Below the pieces are notes generated by a model. The model did not search any database. It saw nothing but the letters and a program-made list of their open reading frames with translations, and had not been told where the DNA came from. Positions 30,370-44,733 of a stretch of 64,000 nucleotides of DNA are shown one piece after another; the first letter of the stretch is position 1; the number at the start of each line of letters is the position of its first letter. A program made the translations under genes and the position numbers. The stretch is from Prunus persica (taxonomy: Eukaryota > Streptophyta > Magnoliopsida > Rosales > Rosaceae), in contig NC_034013.1 of NCBI RefSeq assembly GCF_000346465.2, positions 4,881,791 to 4,945,790 on the forward strand, in the 5' to 3' direction.

Positions 30370-32375
30370 ATAAATAAGTTATAAGTGTATTGATATATTG
30401 ATATCCCATTTTATGAGGGTTGAAATTGATAAGTCTTTGTCATGACTAATCTATCTTTCATCTCAAACTTGGACAAAATTTGGAAGTTAAATAGAAGGAT
30501 AGAGTTAGCAAATTTGAAGTCTCAGCAAAATTTTGTCAAAACTCTATCAATTGGATTTTGTCAAAACTCAGATAGCGTCTCTTAAATTCTACAAGACTCT
30601 TTAGAATTTTCTCAAAACTCTATCATTGAATTTTAAAATTCTGAAAAAATCTATCTTTTTAACTATGTGAAGTTTGTGAAAGGCACAGTAAAAATCCATA
30701 AACTCTAGTCTCTCACTTAGAATACTCAAAACTCTGTGAATTTCCATTTTGCAAAGTGACAGTTTAAGAATCAAATTTCGCTAAAAAGTCATTTCACCCC
30801 TCAAAAAAAAAATACAAGGCTTTGCAATCATGATAACATGGCACCTATAAAATCAGACAAAACGCTACCATCTGCAAAGGATTAGATTTTTGTCTCTTCC
30901 TTTTTTTAACCTGTGAGCTAAAGTCTGCCCTTTCCTCCTTTTAGAAATTGACTGAAGAGTTGTCATTTTGTTATGACTTGCCAGCAAGAGAAAAATGGTT
31001 TATTGGTCGCTTAATTATCAGTGAATGCTGAAAAAATTAGCGACTTAAGTGCTTATTTATTATTATTATTATTATTGTTTTGCAATGAATTTTAGTTTTT
31101 ATTCTAATTTATAGCAACAAGACAACTCGCTCACAAATTGATTGCAAATCCTAATTCAACCACTCCCTTCAAGTAATAACATAATTTATTTCTCATACAT
31201 GCATGTTTTCTCTTAGGTTAAATACCTTTTTGATTATTGAGTTTCACACAAAATTTCAATTTGATCAATGTGAAAAGAATTTAGTCAAATTGATCAGTAT
31301 TTCCAAAAGTTGATAATTTGGTTAAATACCCTTTTTATTCTTCTAAATACTTACTGTTAGTTTATGTTAAGTGAATGTGTTCAACACCTTTCTGATTATT
31401 GAATTTTACACGAAATTTTAATTTAGTTATTGATAAATAAATAAATAAATATATATATATATATATATATATATTAGCCAAAAGCCATACAAATGGTATG
31501 CTCTTGCAACTTTGTTTTGAAGTTATTTTTTTTCATCAAATCCATATACTGACTTTGTTTTCATAATGGTTGGGATTATGATTTGAGCTCTTTTAAAGAC
31601 ATGGATTTGCCTTTTGTGAAACAATTGTTGAGATATGAACTTATTTTGGGACGTTATAATTTCTTTTGTTAATCTCTTTGCTATTGTAACAAAAAAAAAA
31701 TTACGGTGGGTAACCTTCGAACAGCTCAATACTAACCTTCGAACTTCGCCATTCACTCTGTCTCCACTCCAACAGTCCACTCCAACTAGTTAGGAAATAC
31801 AAATAAAACTTGCACTTAATGGAAGATAATAGAATGCCTATAAATTGTAAACTTTAGAAAACACAGTGACCAACGAAAAAAATTTCTCAGTGACCAAAAA
31901 AGTATATAACCCTTCTTTTATTAAGAAAATTTCAAAATTGAACTCTTCGATTTTATCACTTTTTTTCTTTTTTCTTTTTTTGGTAGGGCAGCCAGTTAAG
32001 ACAATTTATTTTCCACAGTTGCAGCTAGAAGGGAGCCTTCACCCCTTGCGCTAGGGCAACATTGAGTTTGTCTTTCAAATGATTAAATATTGTAGGGTAC
32101 ATGATATTACTAATCCTTTAATTGGAACATAGAAAATTGATGATCTGGCTGATAAAACTGTGTGACCATGATATTGCTACATCATGTTATTAATCCAAGT
32201 GTTATAACATGGGTGAACAACAAATTTATATTTAGGGTTATTGGTAATAATCTATGAAAAAACTAAATATACACGTATTATATCATAAGTATATTGGCAA
32301 CACCACGTGACTGGGTTATGGTTACACTGAAAAATTTATTGATTCAGATCATCGAACTATAATGCAAACCGGATA
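30370..32375 (+). repeat. 2-kb tandem duplication, unit 1
   Basis: Landmarks recur in the same order about 2,000 bp later: 'gggttgaaattgataag', 'actaatctatctt', 'aacgctaccatctgcaaagg', 'tgcaatgaattttagtt', 'cttgcaactttgttttgaa', 'agccagttaagacaatt' and 'ggtacatgatattact'. The units have many substitutions and indels, so the duplication is old. There is a (TA)n run near 31,449-31,473. No coding potential is recognised. Confidence 0.8.
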
Positions 32376-34371
32376 TGAATAAGTTAATAAGTGTATTGAT
32401 GTTTATATCGATCCTATTATTTTATGGGGGTTGAAATTGATAAGACTTCGTCATGACTAATCTATCTTCTATCTCAAACTTGGACAAAATGTGGAAGTTA
32501 AATAAAAGGATAGAGTTAGCAAATTTGAAGTCTCAGATGGAGTCTTTTAAATTCTACAAGATTCACTGCCCCATAAAAAAAAAAAAACAAACAAGAAACA
32601 AAAAAAAAAAAAAAGTGGTAACTGTCACCATTATTTGATGATATTTAGTGACTAATATGTGGGTGACTAAACAACTCTGTGAAATTCCAATGGTTGCATA
32701 GTTCCCACTTAAATTTTAATTTGGAATCAACTTTCGCTAAAAAGTCATTTCCCAAAAAATAAAATTGGCTTTGCAATCATGATAACATGCCACCTATAAA
32801 AATCAGACAAAACGCTACCATCTGCAAAGGATTAGATCTTGTCTCTTCTTTTTGTTTATCTGCGAACTAAAGTCTCCCCTTTCCTCCTTTTAGAAAATGA
32901 TTGAAGAGTTGTCATTTTGTTATGACTTGCCAAATGAGAAAAATGGTTTATTATTATTATCAGTGAATTCTAAAAAAAATGAGTGATTTAAGTGCTTATT
33001 TATTATGATTATTGCTGTTGTTATTATTATTTTTATCATTGTTTTGCAATGAATTTTAGTTGTTATTCTAATTTATAGCAATAAGACAACTCGCTTCAAA
33101 TTGGTTGCAAAAGCTAATTCAACCACACCCTTCAAGAAATAACATTATTTATTTCTCATGCATGCATGTTTTCTTTTAGGGTTAAATACCTTTTTTAGTA
33201 TTTGATTTTACACAAATTTCAATTTGCTCACTAAAATTATTATTTTTTGCCAAATTTATCAATGTATTACCCAAAGTTTACCCTTTCTAGACTTGCTATT
33301 AGTTTATGTTAAGTGATTGTGTTTAAATACTATTTTGGTCATTGAGTTTTGCACGAAATTACAATTTGGTCATTGATAAAAATAAAAATAAATATGCTCT
33401 TGCAACTTTGTTTTGAACTTATTTTTTTTCATCAAATCCATGTACTGAAATAGTTATGGATTTGATTTTTGTGAATATGTAATGGTTGGGATTAAGATTG
33501 GAAGAGATGGATTTGCCTTTTGTTGAGATATGAACTTATTTTGAGACGATATGTTTTCTTTTTTTAATAATCTCTTTGTTGCTATTGTTCTGTTTGAGGG
33601 AGATTGTTAAACTTTCATTAACATGAATTAGTTAAATCATATTTTTAGCCTTAAGTAATGCTACAACTACGATTAATTTTTAGCCTACAGTCAGCCTATG
33701 CAAGAGCCTATCATTTGCATGGTTTTTGGCTAATTTTTTTTTTTTCTCATTGATCAAATTAAAATTTTATGTAAAACTTAATGATTAAAAGGGTATTTAA
33801 CACAATCACTTGATGAAAATTAATGGCATGTCTATAAATTATAAATTATGGGTAATATAGTGATCAATTTGACCAAATTTTTTTCTCAGTGACCAAAAAA
33901 GTATTTAACCCTTTATTTTATAGAGAAAATTTCAAAATTGAACTCTGCAATTTTATCACTTTTTTTTTTGGGTTGGGCATCCAGTTAAGACAATTAATAT
34001 TCCACAGTTGTAGCTATAAGGGAGCTTTCACCCCCAGCGCTAGGGCGACATTGAGTTTGTCTTTCAAATGATTAAATATTGTAGGGTACATGATATTACT
34101 GATCCTTAACTGAGACATAGAAAATTGATGATCTGGCTGATAAAACTGTGCTACCATAACATTGCTACATAATGTTATTAATCCAAGTGTTATAACATGG
34201 TGAATAACAAATTTATCTTTAGAGTTAGTGGTAATAATCTATCAAAAAACTAAACATACATGTGTTATAACATAAGTAGATTGATAACACCACGCGACGG
34301 AGTTACGGTTACACTGAAAAATTTATTGATTCAGATCATCAACCTATAATGCAAACCGAATCTGACACTGT
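32376..34371 (+). repeat. 2-kb tandem duplication, unit 2
   Basis: This is the second copy of the unit above, ending at 'cctataatgcaaaccgaat', which matches 'aactataatgcaaaccgga' at the end of unit 1. Poly-A and poly-T stretches differ between the units. No gene is seen. Confidence 0.8.
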
Positions 34372-37300
34372 GCACAATGAAAGTGACATGAAACTTGGAC
34401 TCATTTTTATCTTAAATACAGATAGAGAGACTCTAATAATGCAATTTTAGTAGCCCACATTGTATAGTGAAAGAAAGAATAGTCATATATTGATGATAGA
34501 GGGGACCTTTATCCCCATTTTTCTCTTGAGGTAGTGGAAGCCCCACATGATCGTTCTGTAGATCTTTGTCCCCCTCCATCTTTCTCTATTCAAACTGTTC
34601 AATATCGTATTCCACTTTACTTCGTTGCTAGCTAAGCCACATTGCTAAGTAATTATCACACTCCAAATTTGAATTTTCTTTCATTTCTGATTTCTGGTGT
34701 GTTCTCTAGTTGAAATGTAGTGGTTAGCATATTCTTTTCTAATATTGTCTCCAACAGTTGTTGACACCCTTTATTTGGTCGTAATATTAATAAGATTTAT
34801 CCTATAATTTGCTCCCCACATCCAATGAAAAATCTTTGATTAAAAGTTCTTAGAATTAGGTACATATCTCCATCATTCAAAACATTTCTTTCAAAATGCC
34901 GAGGGATTGAAAAGAATGTTTCGTATTAGGCTTGTATTAGACTTCTTTTGATAGGCATTATTGTTGCAGGAGAAAATGAGATCCCTTGCTATTTATGCAT
35001 TATTGCAGGAAAAAATTCCAACTAAACATTAATTTCAATAAATAAAAAAATGGTAAAGGATTAAGGATATACAACTATATCGTCTATATGTAATTATTAA
35101 AATTAAGAATTAAAAGGAAAATAAAGTAATCTTTATATACTAAGGGAGAAGCTCAAAATAGCGATACATTCAAAAACTCAAGAAGTATTCTTAGTAAACT
35201 TAAAAGTTAAAAGGAAAAATAATCTAATCTAAAGCGCAAAATAATAAATAACACATTAGTATTCATTAATATTCTTATGCAAGTAATAAAAATCTAATTG
35301 GCACACACGTGAGCGTGTGTTAACATGCTAATAAAGTTATATAAAACATGTGTACGTAAGTGTGCGAAAGGACTTTTACATGACAATTCATTCACGGAAA
35401 ATATTTATAAATCTTAGTGTTAGGTTGGGTGAAAGATGAAGTATATGCTACATATGCATGCATGCTTTCTTTAGCTTAGAACTGTCTGTTCTAAGATGGG
35501 ATTAATTAATGAGAGCAACAATATATATAAGTGGCATGATGGGATGAAACCCTAGCTTGAAGTGACCTCAATGTCGAAGCCAATGCCAATGTGGTGTCTA
35601 GTCATCAAGGTACAGGATTGTCCAGTTGTGACCACAGGTGGGCCATGGAGGTGGGCCCCAAAGGGGCAGTCAAGTATATCACAATGTGTTCAATTTAATG
35701 GGGCTATAATTCTTCGAACTCAATAATGCTATGCAACCTTTTTATTTTTGGCAAGTTTATGTACGTTTGTCTCCAGCCCACGGTTTTGCTCTGTCTGGAC
35801 TTTCAAGCACCGGATATGATTCGAATCCGACTGACACTATCTTGGGGTCCCCTGTGTGTGAATGATGTGAGCTTGGAATCAATCAGAATGGTTTTTGTTG
35901 TACTATAGCAAGTCATCCACAGTATAGGTTCATGATTTGAACTGTCAATTTAAAAAGCTTAAAAAAAAAATTAATAATTTACCAGAAACTTTCATACATG
36001 ATATCATTTGTATCATGTGGAGAATGAAGTTACTGCATGAGAAAATAGAAACTGCACTCGGAATTATAAAATACTAGGAGGCATTAAACAAAATAAAAGT
36101 TCGGGCGAAAATATGGTATGCGACAGGAAATTATTAGATGGTACGGATATACCGCGTGCATTACAGGTGCCTCATAGAGAAGAAGTTTGCCTAGGTAGGA
36201 ATGGTTGGATTTTGGCCATTATTTAGGAGGGTTCCTATTACATTTTGATAAGAAGTAAGGTATGATATGCATATGTGTGTGGGTAGTATGTCCGTCCTTT
36301 GCATTGAATTCGAATTCTTTTCTTTCTAGAATCTCGCTTTAGTGAAAAAGACAAAAAAAGTCGTAATATTTTGGCCCACCTAACCCTAGATGGCTCAATG
36401 GGAATGAGTTGATCAAGGGAAGTCAGAAATAGAGATAAACTCATAGACCGACCATCAAAGTTTCTTTCCATCTTTTGTGTTGTCAAAGTTATATCACGTG
36501 AATGATCGTTGTAGTTTGTTTCTTGTAGATTAGCCCCAAGAATGTTATGTTATGTAACAATTATAATATCAATTATGTGCCCTTGGACTGGGAGAACCAG
36601 TTTCTAGACTACTGAGATAAGTTTCCGTTTCAACTTATCACATTTTGGGTTGATCCTGCTGCTACTGCTACCTACAGATCTCGAGAGCCTATGAATAGAT
36701 CTCTAGAGGCTAGCTTGAAATCTTGACTACATTGTTGTGACTTGTGAGTCTGAAATTTGGATACATTTAAGTTGAGAGTCTATTTCAAAGCTAGAGCATA
36801 GTGCGTTTGATCCTTCAACTGTAGCCTTTTTCATCTCTTTCGAGGAACGAATTCGAATTAGGTTGGCCCCAATCCAAAGTCAAATACATGGATTATCGAA
36901 TTTGAAAATATCCTCAAATTGAAATGCAAAAGAATGGCATCCAAAGATGTCACATAGGCAATTAACGAGAATTTTACGAAAATCCTAATGCTGGAACCAC
37001 AAAACATTTAATTGTTAAAATTGAGTGCATGGACAAGCATAATGAGTACAACTGCAAGGTGCCGCCATGATTAAAGTGATGATGGGTTGAGCCGGGTCAA
37101 ACTCCGACTGAGTTGGGTTGAATCTCTTGTCATGACAAAGCAAGTTCGTCTAGGCTAGACTTTGCTAGATCTTCAAACAAAGTACATCAATTTTGATCTT
37201 TAGATAGAAAACTGCATAGTTTACTTTGGTCAGAAAGAGAACTGAGAAATATCTTTATAAATTAATTCTGTTGCATTGTGACATTCTTGAACTAATTATT

Positions 37301-37491
37301 CAACATCCCTATAATCCTACTCCCCTGTGAAATCAAGCGAATTAGAAAGTAAATAAATGTTCTATAAATTAAAATTACACACAACTCATCATCCCCAAGG
37401 ATCAGAACACTTTGGTTCCCCAACTATAGAGCAATTTCATAACTGTGGCGCTATTTTCGGTTTTATTCACGGCCAAATGATCACTCCTGGT
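34372..37491. other. Intergenic, no gene seen; 3' flank of PMT
   Basis: Both strands were read. Only short ORFs occur, without recognised motifs. The last few hundred bases before 37,492 should hold the 3' UTR of the minus-strand methyltransferase gene. Confidence 0.45.
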
Positions 37492-40400
37492 TTACTGATC
37501 TTTGGATGTGCTGTTTCTACTGCCGGCAACCCAGTACTGTTTAACGACAACCAATATCTTCTCCGGCACAAGGGGGCCATCCTCATGATCCATAATTTTG
37601 GCATCCCATCTCATGCCCCCGACTATCTTCCTAACCTTGTTCAGGACATCAACTTCATCCCTGAAGATGACGGCACCTTCAGGCCGCAACATGCGGTCCA
37701 TCTCCAGAAGGATGTCTTCCAGGTTGCACCTGCTTAATCCATTCAAATAATCAATCAGCACTCCGGAGGTTGTTAAACGTTTCATGTAACAATGTTGAAC
37801 CTTATACGGAAACTGCAGCTAATCAAAATTAGTTGTTCCATTAGAATCATGCAGAATATCATGACTTGAAATTTTTTTTAGTGGAAAAATAATAGTGACT
37901 TTGTTATGATAACAATAGAGATAGAATTATGCATGAACAAAACCTTTAGTAATACAGGAAGCTCAGTCTTTTCGTATAATTATTATGTTAATTTCCACTT
38001 TATCCCTAAAAATCCACCACTATTTAATCGGCCCTAGAGAAAACAATTGTTACATAAGAGTTTTTGGGTTTAGTGAATCAAATATTCTTACATCTTGCTG
38101 TTAGCCGGCTAAAAGTAAAATTGCATACATTTATATGAATTAAGTCTTAAATATGAAGGTTCATGGCAAAATATTGTATCACGTGATTTGATTGCTATAT
38201 CATAGATCCAAACACTAAGCATGATTTATGGTACACAGGTACACAGGAAGATGATGAGGCTTACTCGTTCTTGTACAAGCTGAACACCCCACTAGCATGA
38301 ATAAGGTCATACGACCTTGGGTACGTGGAGAAGCCTTCACACCTGAAAGAAGATTTACCTTTTTGGTTATGACATGGAATTAGTAACTACCAAGCATCCT
38401 ACTTAGATCTTACTATTGTAAATCTTAATTGAGAAGAAACTGACAGTCTTTGCTTTGCAGGAAAACAAACCCCTTTTAATCTATTTTTCCTTTTGTAAAC
38501 ATTTAAATTCCAATCTTGTTCCAGATGTTGAAGACGGAAAAGCCAAGTTAAAAAATAATAATAAAAAATCATCAAAAAACATAAAGGTTAACAAGCCCTG
38601 GAGGAAACTGATACACTTCCAACAAGGCAAATTTGTGTGTGTGAGAGAGAGAGAGGGGCATACCAGTCATGATAAATGCCAATGAGACCTCTCTCATAAA
38701 TAACACCTAAAGTGTTCTTTGCAATTGTAGGCACAACATTCATAACCCAAGATTTTCGTGATTCAAGGGCTGCTGCAAATCCTCCAAGGCCTGCATTCAT
38801 ATCCATGACATTCCGATATCTGGTAGTGCCAATCAAGTTGTTGATTCTTTTGTAAGTATTTACATGCTTTTTCCAAAGTTTATTATCCTCTTGGTAAGAT
38901 TCAGTAGTAACTCCGTCAACTAAACCATTAGCTATTCGAGGAGGGACTGCATAAAGCCTCGCAGGAAACTTCAACGCCCCCACTGCTACTTCATTTGCAT
39001 TGGTTACCTCAGGAGAGGGGGTTACGCATGTGTCCATTTTCTTGTACCTGAAACATACCAAATAAAACTAAGAATTATGATTGCTGTAACAATCTAACTC
39101 TAGAACTGGAATACATCCTTTCAAAAATGCCCTTATCAGAATTGCATAGGACATGCATGTATCGAGAAAACAAGAAGAAAAAAGGACGGCCAAATGAACT
39201 TGAGCAAGCGAGATAGAAATAGACTGAAACTTCATCACTGATCTAAGGGAACCCGCCTTGTATAATTGCAACACTTGTAGGAAATGAAGCTAATCTTTGC
39301 AATTACTAGAATCATAGAATGACAAAGGGGGAAAAATAACATAAAAGCGAAGTAGAAAAGAGAAAATGTTCACTCTAATAAATGGAATCTAAATTTATAC
39401 AATCATTCTGCTTATATCAATGCATTTAAGGTAATTCTGAACTAGGGGACCAACTCAAACAATAAAAACCCGTCCAACTTCTACTGTCGAGAGATTTATA
39501 TCTTCTAAGACTCCACAGCATTGACTAACATAAAATTCATAAGCACAACATTTTCTTCTAACCAAAGTGTGTGCAAGAACACAATGGGAGGTAGGGGCTT
39601 AATTACCTTGTCTTCCCAAATAAAACAGAATTATTGTCTAGAACAACATAATAACTACAGAAGGACAGGGCACAAGAAAATTCCAGTCTACAAATATAAA
39701 GTAACGAGTGATGCAAGAGGTACAAAGACATTAACTGAAAAACTTTTCACAAACTGGAGGCATGCAACCAGCACATCACGTTTACAGAGGGGCGGGAATG
39801 TGGAATATGCACAACATGCCAATTCGACTACCATGTCTGTCTGTAAAAACTATGTTATATTTAACAATTTCCTAGATAAGTGGACTGGTTTGCTGGTTGA
39901 AACCAAAGTCAGTAACCAATGCACTACTTTTTTTCTCTTTGATTACTTCTTGTTTTGAGAAATATTGACAGGGAAATCCAGCAACAGCTACTTCATATTA
40001 TATAATTTGAGGTTTTCAAAAAGGGTTTCCTTGCATTATCCTGTGACCTGTCACCTGCTGCAAAGTCCTGCGCCTCTTTCCCCTAACTGGGTATGTCTCA
40101 CTTCCGGAAAAATCTACCAAACCTCAAGTCAGAGGCAGGGAGACTTTATCCACAACCATGAGATTATCTTTAAACATGATTAGTGAATATTTAAGAACAA
40201 TAAACAAGGCTCCTCAGCACAGTTCCTGGAACTCACCAGACATCATCAGCATCCTCTGTCTGGCATACATTGACAGACTTGCTTTTGCAGGATTTTGTAT
40301 TAACTTTTTTCTTCCAAATAGCCATATCTCCTTTTTCATACTTTTTCTCCCAGCAAAGACTTTCAGCTAGTGCTTCAATCTGTCTTTGCTCTGTCTGGAC

Positions 40401-42358
40401 ATCCTCCTTAGACCGCTTCCACGTTTTGTAGTATGTCTTCCAATTAATTGGAGGTCCAGACAAGATCCAATATCCACCAGGTCTAAGGACCCGATCAACT
40501 TCTTTTAGGTACATCCCATCTACACACAGCCGTTCAGCATGTGAATCATTTAACTTCCAGCACTTACAGAGATATTCAGTAAATAAACTATTCTTGAATG
40601 TCGAAACATGGAAAACAAAGTTAAAAGATGGGACTACAATCAGAAGCCCTCTTTTATATGGAAGTCAACAGATGAGGATGGATTGAGGAAGTCAATATCA
40701 ACCAAAAGAAAACTTGGGAAAATAAAATTTTAGCAGGGTTGGTAACTAAATTAATGGCCAGATATGTAAGACTTGCAGACAATTTATCACCCTTGTAAGA
40801 CTTATTTACACTTTTTGGCATAAAACCTCATAGAAAACATGAAGTTACATAGAAAAATAGTCTTCAAAATGAAAGTGTGAAAATCAGTAATCATTTATAC
40901 CAATGGAAATCAAGTATAAATGTTTACCAAACGACTCTAAGCTTATTTCAGTGGTCAACCTTGAGAGTCGAGGCAAGATTGTGACAATTAATTTGACCAT
41001 ATGACCTGAGTATGGAAATAGATATAGATATGTTTTTCTACTATCTGTATTCAACTCTAATTTAAAATATATATATATATATATATATAATACAGAAACT
41101 AAGGAAATCAAATGTGATTACTCAAGCTTAATGCTGGTTACATCGAGATCTTACCATTTGCAGTCCATGGAATTAAACACCGAGAGCACTGAGCCATATC
41201 AAAGGCCCTAGATGGGTATGGAAGATGAATTGATCCAAGCACACCGATAACAGCAGGTACACCTCGCTCCAATGCAAACTGCACTTGTGCTTCATGATTA
41301 TCCCGTGGTGCAAAGGACATGGCTAATACATTTCTCTTTAGCAAGTATGCACCCCAACTTGCAACCTGTATCATGGTTGGTCTCATTAGTAAAGAACCAC
41401 ATATGAACAAAAGAACTGTGTGTGAACATGTATACTAGGATAGCTCACTGCTCACATACATACATGATTTAGCTACATATATATAACACAGTATCATTGA
41501 ATGTGCATTTGCATTCACTACATGCACAAGCAAATCTACCTAACATTCTCTGGAGACTGAAAACCCATTGTTGTACTCATAGTCTTGGATTGACTAAAGG
41601 AAGTTAAGTCGCTCAAATTAAATGCAGATGACAGAATGGCAATGTGAAGCAATGAATGTACACATGCAAATGCAAAAATAAGAGCACAAGCATAGTTAAG
41701 AAAACCAACATACACCACAACCAGTATCCAATGCTGTCCTGACAGAGCCATCTGAAATCGGAATAATTGATGCAAGTTCGTCAATATATGCACCAGCGCC
41801 TTGGGGGAACATTGTTCCTCCACCTGGAAATTTGAAAACTTTTCCCTGAAACTGCACCCAGTTCTGAACAGCTTTCTCAACTGTCAGGCTTTTATAAGGG
41901 ACGTTGGCATAGTGGACATAGTCACGGCCTTTAGGCCAGGGGAAAGGAGTCATATATCCTTTCCGTGCTGGAATAAGACAATGCAATTTTTCCTCTTCTG
42001 GTGGACAATGCCTTTCCCTGTATATCATATTTTCCCTGGGGAATTTCATTGCTCGGTCTTGCTCTTGACAAGGAGTATAATCAGCATACTTAACATCACA
42101 AGGCTTGAACACTTTGGCTTTAGGTTCAGAGGGTTCAACTATCTCCTCCATATTGTGATGTGTTTCAAAGTTCAAATTAGTAAAGACATTGCTGCAATCT
42201 GTCTGCTTGGTTACTGGAAATGCTATGCTATCTCTTTTTCCAAAACCACTCTTTTCCCATGCTCCAAGAAGGTAGAAGAAACAACACAGAGCAATAACAA
42301 CGAATATAGATATCGTGCTTCTTGTTCTGTTTCCTGGAGAATTATGCTTAGATTTCAT
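37492..42358 (-). CDS. PMT2-like: Probable S-adenosylmethionine-dependent methyltransferase, PMT2/PMT14 type
   Basis: The model has six coding exons (high to low): 42358-41714, 41365-41155, 40519-40237, 39047-38664, 38342-38265, 37729-37492. They make 612 residues, with all junctions GT-AG and in frame. It is a type II membrane protein with one segment at about residues 15-33 (SISIFVV-like: [19 protein letters not shown]). The lumenal part has the family's conserved blocks: [43 protein letters not shown], and the SAM-binding [15 protein letters not shown] across the exon 1-2 junction. [19 protein letters not shown] and SRCLIPW follow, then a second methyltransferase-like half with [16 protein letters not shown] near 459-475. 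The family (QUASIMODO-like, DUF248) is Golgi-located and linked to pectin methylation and cell adhesion. The substrate of this member is not proven. Confidence 0.93.
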
Positions 42359-42386
42359 GATATTGTTGCAATTAACTCCCTCAACC

Positions 42387-43790
42387 CTGCACTAATAATA
42401 GAAAACTTAGAGTCGATTATTTGAAGTAAATGGTCAATAGTTGAGAACTGACAGAACAAGTATGCTTAAAGAAAAAAAAAAATCATTAGCACATTGCAGT
42501 CTGTTATAAATAAATAACATATCTCAACAACTTGATTAATTGTTCCAAAGTGTGGTTAATTTCTCCTAGCCAAATTTGCAGTCTGATATACATCAGACTT
42601 TTAATCAGCTCAACTTTTGGTAAAATACCTACCTACAGAGGATTTTGCATTCATTCTACTTTCAACCAACGTTGAAAACACAAATTCGCCCTCCGTTTGG
42701 ATGAGGGAAAATAACTTGGAATTTAGCTAAAAGTTGGGAATTTAAGAGGAGAAATTGACAATTCCCTTGTTTGGCAACTTAAGTGCGGAATTTATTAAAT
42801 GACGTGCGGAAAAAATCGTGGAAATTGGGGCATCAAATTCCCAAGTTTAATTTCCGCCAAAATAGGTGTCATTTCACAATTTCCATAGTGTCATTTACAA
42901 AATTCGACATACATAAATCCAAACACTGAAATCTTCAATTGCCAGAAATTAAAGTTATAGAAATCTAAATTCCATAATTTTATAATTCTATGTCATTTTC
43001 AATTCCTTCATCCAAATAGAGGGAAAATACCATCAGATCTGTATCGAGAAGTAACTAATTGACACAAAATTTCCTGGAAGATAATAAAATAAATCCAGAT
43101 GGCATCACCGTTTCAAGATTGAGACATGAGAAACATGACGGATTCCGGATACGGTAAGTTTCTAGAGGCTATGAACTACGCATACATTTATGATTATGGA
43201 CTTTATGAAATAAGCAGCAACTAGATTTGTTGAAGAGAGAGTGAGTTTGCAATCACAGCAGGATTAAATGAACTAATGAAGGAGTGGATTAAATTAAACT
43301 TAGAGACTTTCTGGTATATCTATTGTCCTTGCTATTCCAAAATATGGGATTGCATTAAATTAAGGATTTACATCACCAGTAGGCAAACGTTACATTTTTA
43401 CTAATCTGTAGCTCTTCTCATTTTCTTTCTCAGTTGGGGATCAAGAATTACCACCTCCAGTCCAAAATAGAAAGTTATCAATCATCCATTGCCTTAAATC
43501 AAGCTGCCCTCTTGGATACTAAAATGTTCAATCCCTTGATCTGAAGCCAAGATGTACAAACAATGAAATTTATAACTAAATCTTAAACCTTTTAAGCCAA
43601 AAACAAAAACAAGATCACACTCTTTGTCCACACAGCCCATAAAAGAAAAGGCAAGTGCAAGCACAGATCTTGTGCTATTATACAGTGGGAAGAAAACAAA
43701 AAACCAAAAAATGACATTAAAATGAAGCAAAGAAGAACAATGCATAAAGAGAAAATAGTAAGAGGTGAAAACCGGGATCAAATAGCTAAC
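42387..43790 (-). other. Inferred 5' UTR intron of the PMT gene
   Basis: On the minus strand a donor TTTTCAG|GTTAGC at 43,790 and an acceptor TTAGTGCAG|GGTTGAG ending at 42,387 would remove 1,404 bp. That joins a leader starting near 43,970 to the 28 bases before the ATG. A 5' UTR intron fits the distance between the TATA box and the ATG. Confidence 0.5.
42689..43023. mobile_element. MITE in the PMT 5' UTR intron
   Basis: The ends are inverted: CCCTCCGTTTGGATGAGGGA on the left and TTCCTTCATCCAAATAGAGGG on the right, quoted here as TTCCTTCATCC / AAATAGAGGG. The interior has further inverted words (ggaattt / aaattcc). It is 335 bp and non-coding. No clear target duplication was found, so the superfamily is open. 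Confidence 0.55.
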
Positions 43791-43917
43791 CTGAAAATGG
43801 GAGAGAATGGTGTGAAAGCTTTAGAGAGATGAGCCCTCCAGTGGGTATATGGTATTTGAAGTTCTCTCTCCCTCCACTCCCCCGACAGTGCTAGTTACTA
43901 GTGAGAGAATATGCGAA

Positions 43918-44006
43918 GCAGAGAGAGAGAGAGAGAGAGACTGAAATCACACTGAGTGAGTGAGTGGGAGAGAATTTATGTAGAGCAGAGTGAGAGAGTA
44001 TATAGG
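43918..44006 (-). promoter_or_regulatory. PMT promoter: TATA box and GA/CT tract
   Basis: On the minus strand CCTATATA (44,006-43,999) is followed after about 30-40 bases by pyrimidine-rich leader sequence and a (CT)n tract (43,940-43,918). A TATA box plus a CT-rich leader is a common plant core promoter arrangement, and it precedes the inferred 5' UTR intron. Confidence 0.5.
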
Positions 44007-44733
44007 AAGAGAGTGAGAGGTGGTGGAGGCAATTTAGAAATTTGATGACTTTGGTCTTCAACTCTGCTTTGGAAACTCACTTGGTTGAACTTGAGTTATC
44101 CGCCGACAGAGCAATTATGCCCTACCCTCTGGAGCATGCAATGAGCTGTAGCCCTTCCGAGGACAATTCTAATCCCAAAATAAAACTACATAAAAGAGGT
44201 ATCTATGCCATGCGACTCGTAGTCAGGGTGGAACTAAAAACTTTCATACGGATGAGCTATAAATGTTTCTTTTTCGGTTTAAGTAGATGCAAGGGTTGGA
44301 ATGAGGTGAGTTAATTTTCACTAAATATACTAATTTTTTTTAAAAGTGACACTAATGTTTATTAATTTGTAATTGGATTATGAGGAATTGAATTGAGGAG
44401 GTGTTGGATTGAGGAGAATTAGATTCCAGATTCCTAATGAAGTTGTTTATTAAATATATGGATTTAAGGAAATTAGATTCCGGATTCCTATTGAAGTTGT
44501 TTACTAAACCATATGGAATTAGGGTAGGAGTGGTACTAATTACTAAAATATCCTCGTTGTTGGGTTAAAATAGTTGGCATATTTGGAATTTCAAAAATTG
44601 TGCAAGGATATAATAAGTAAAAAAGATGAATTCATAATGGGTTAATTCTCTAAGAATTATAACACTGGATCCCACCAGAGAATGAATTCCTCCAAAATCA
44701 GGAATTCAATTCCTAATTTGTGTGGGTCCCATT
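44007..44733. other. Intergenic with degenerate short repeats
   Basis: A unit 'aaattagattccggattcct' then 'gaagttgtttactaaa' occurs twice near 44,407-44,510. Related 'aggaattcaattcctaattt' near 44,699 resembles sequence at 56,080 beyond the LINE. No gene is seen. Confidence 0.45.

Noticed and set aside
37357..37737. 126-codon + strand ORF
   Set aside because: Antisense shadow of the last PMT exon.
41801..42424. 207-codon + strand ORF
   Set aside because: It is the antisense shadow of PMT exon 1, whose conserved residues and splice sites are clear.
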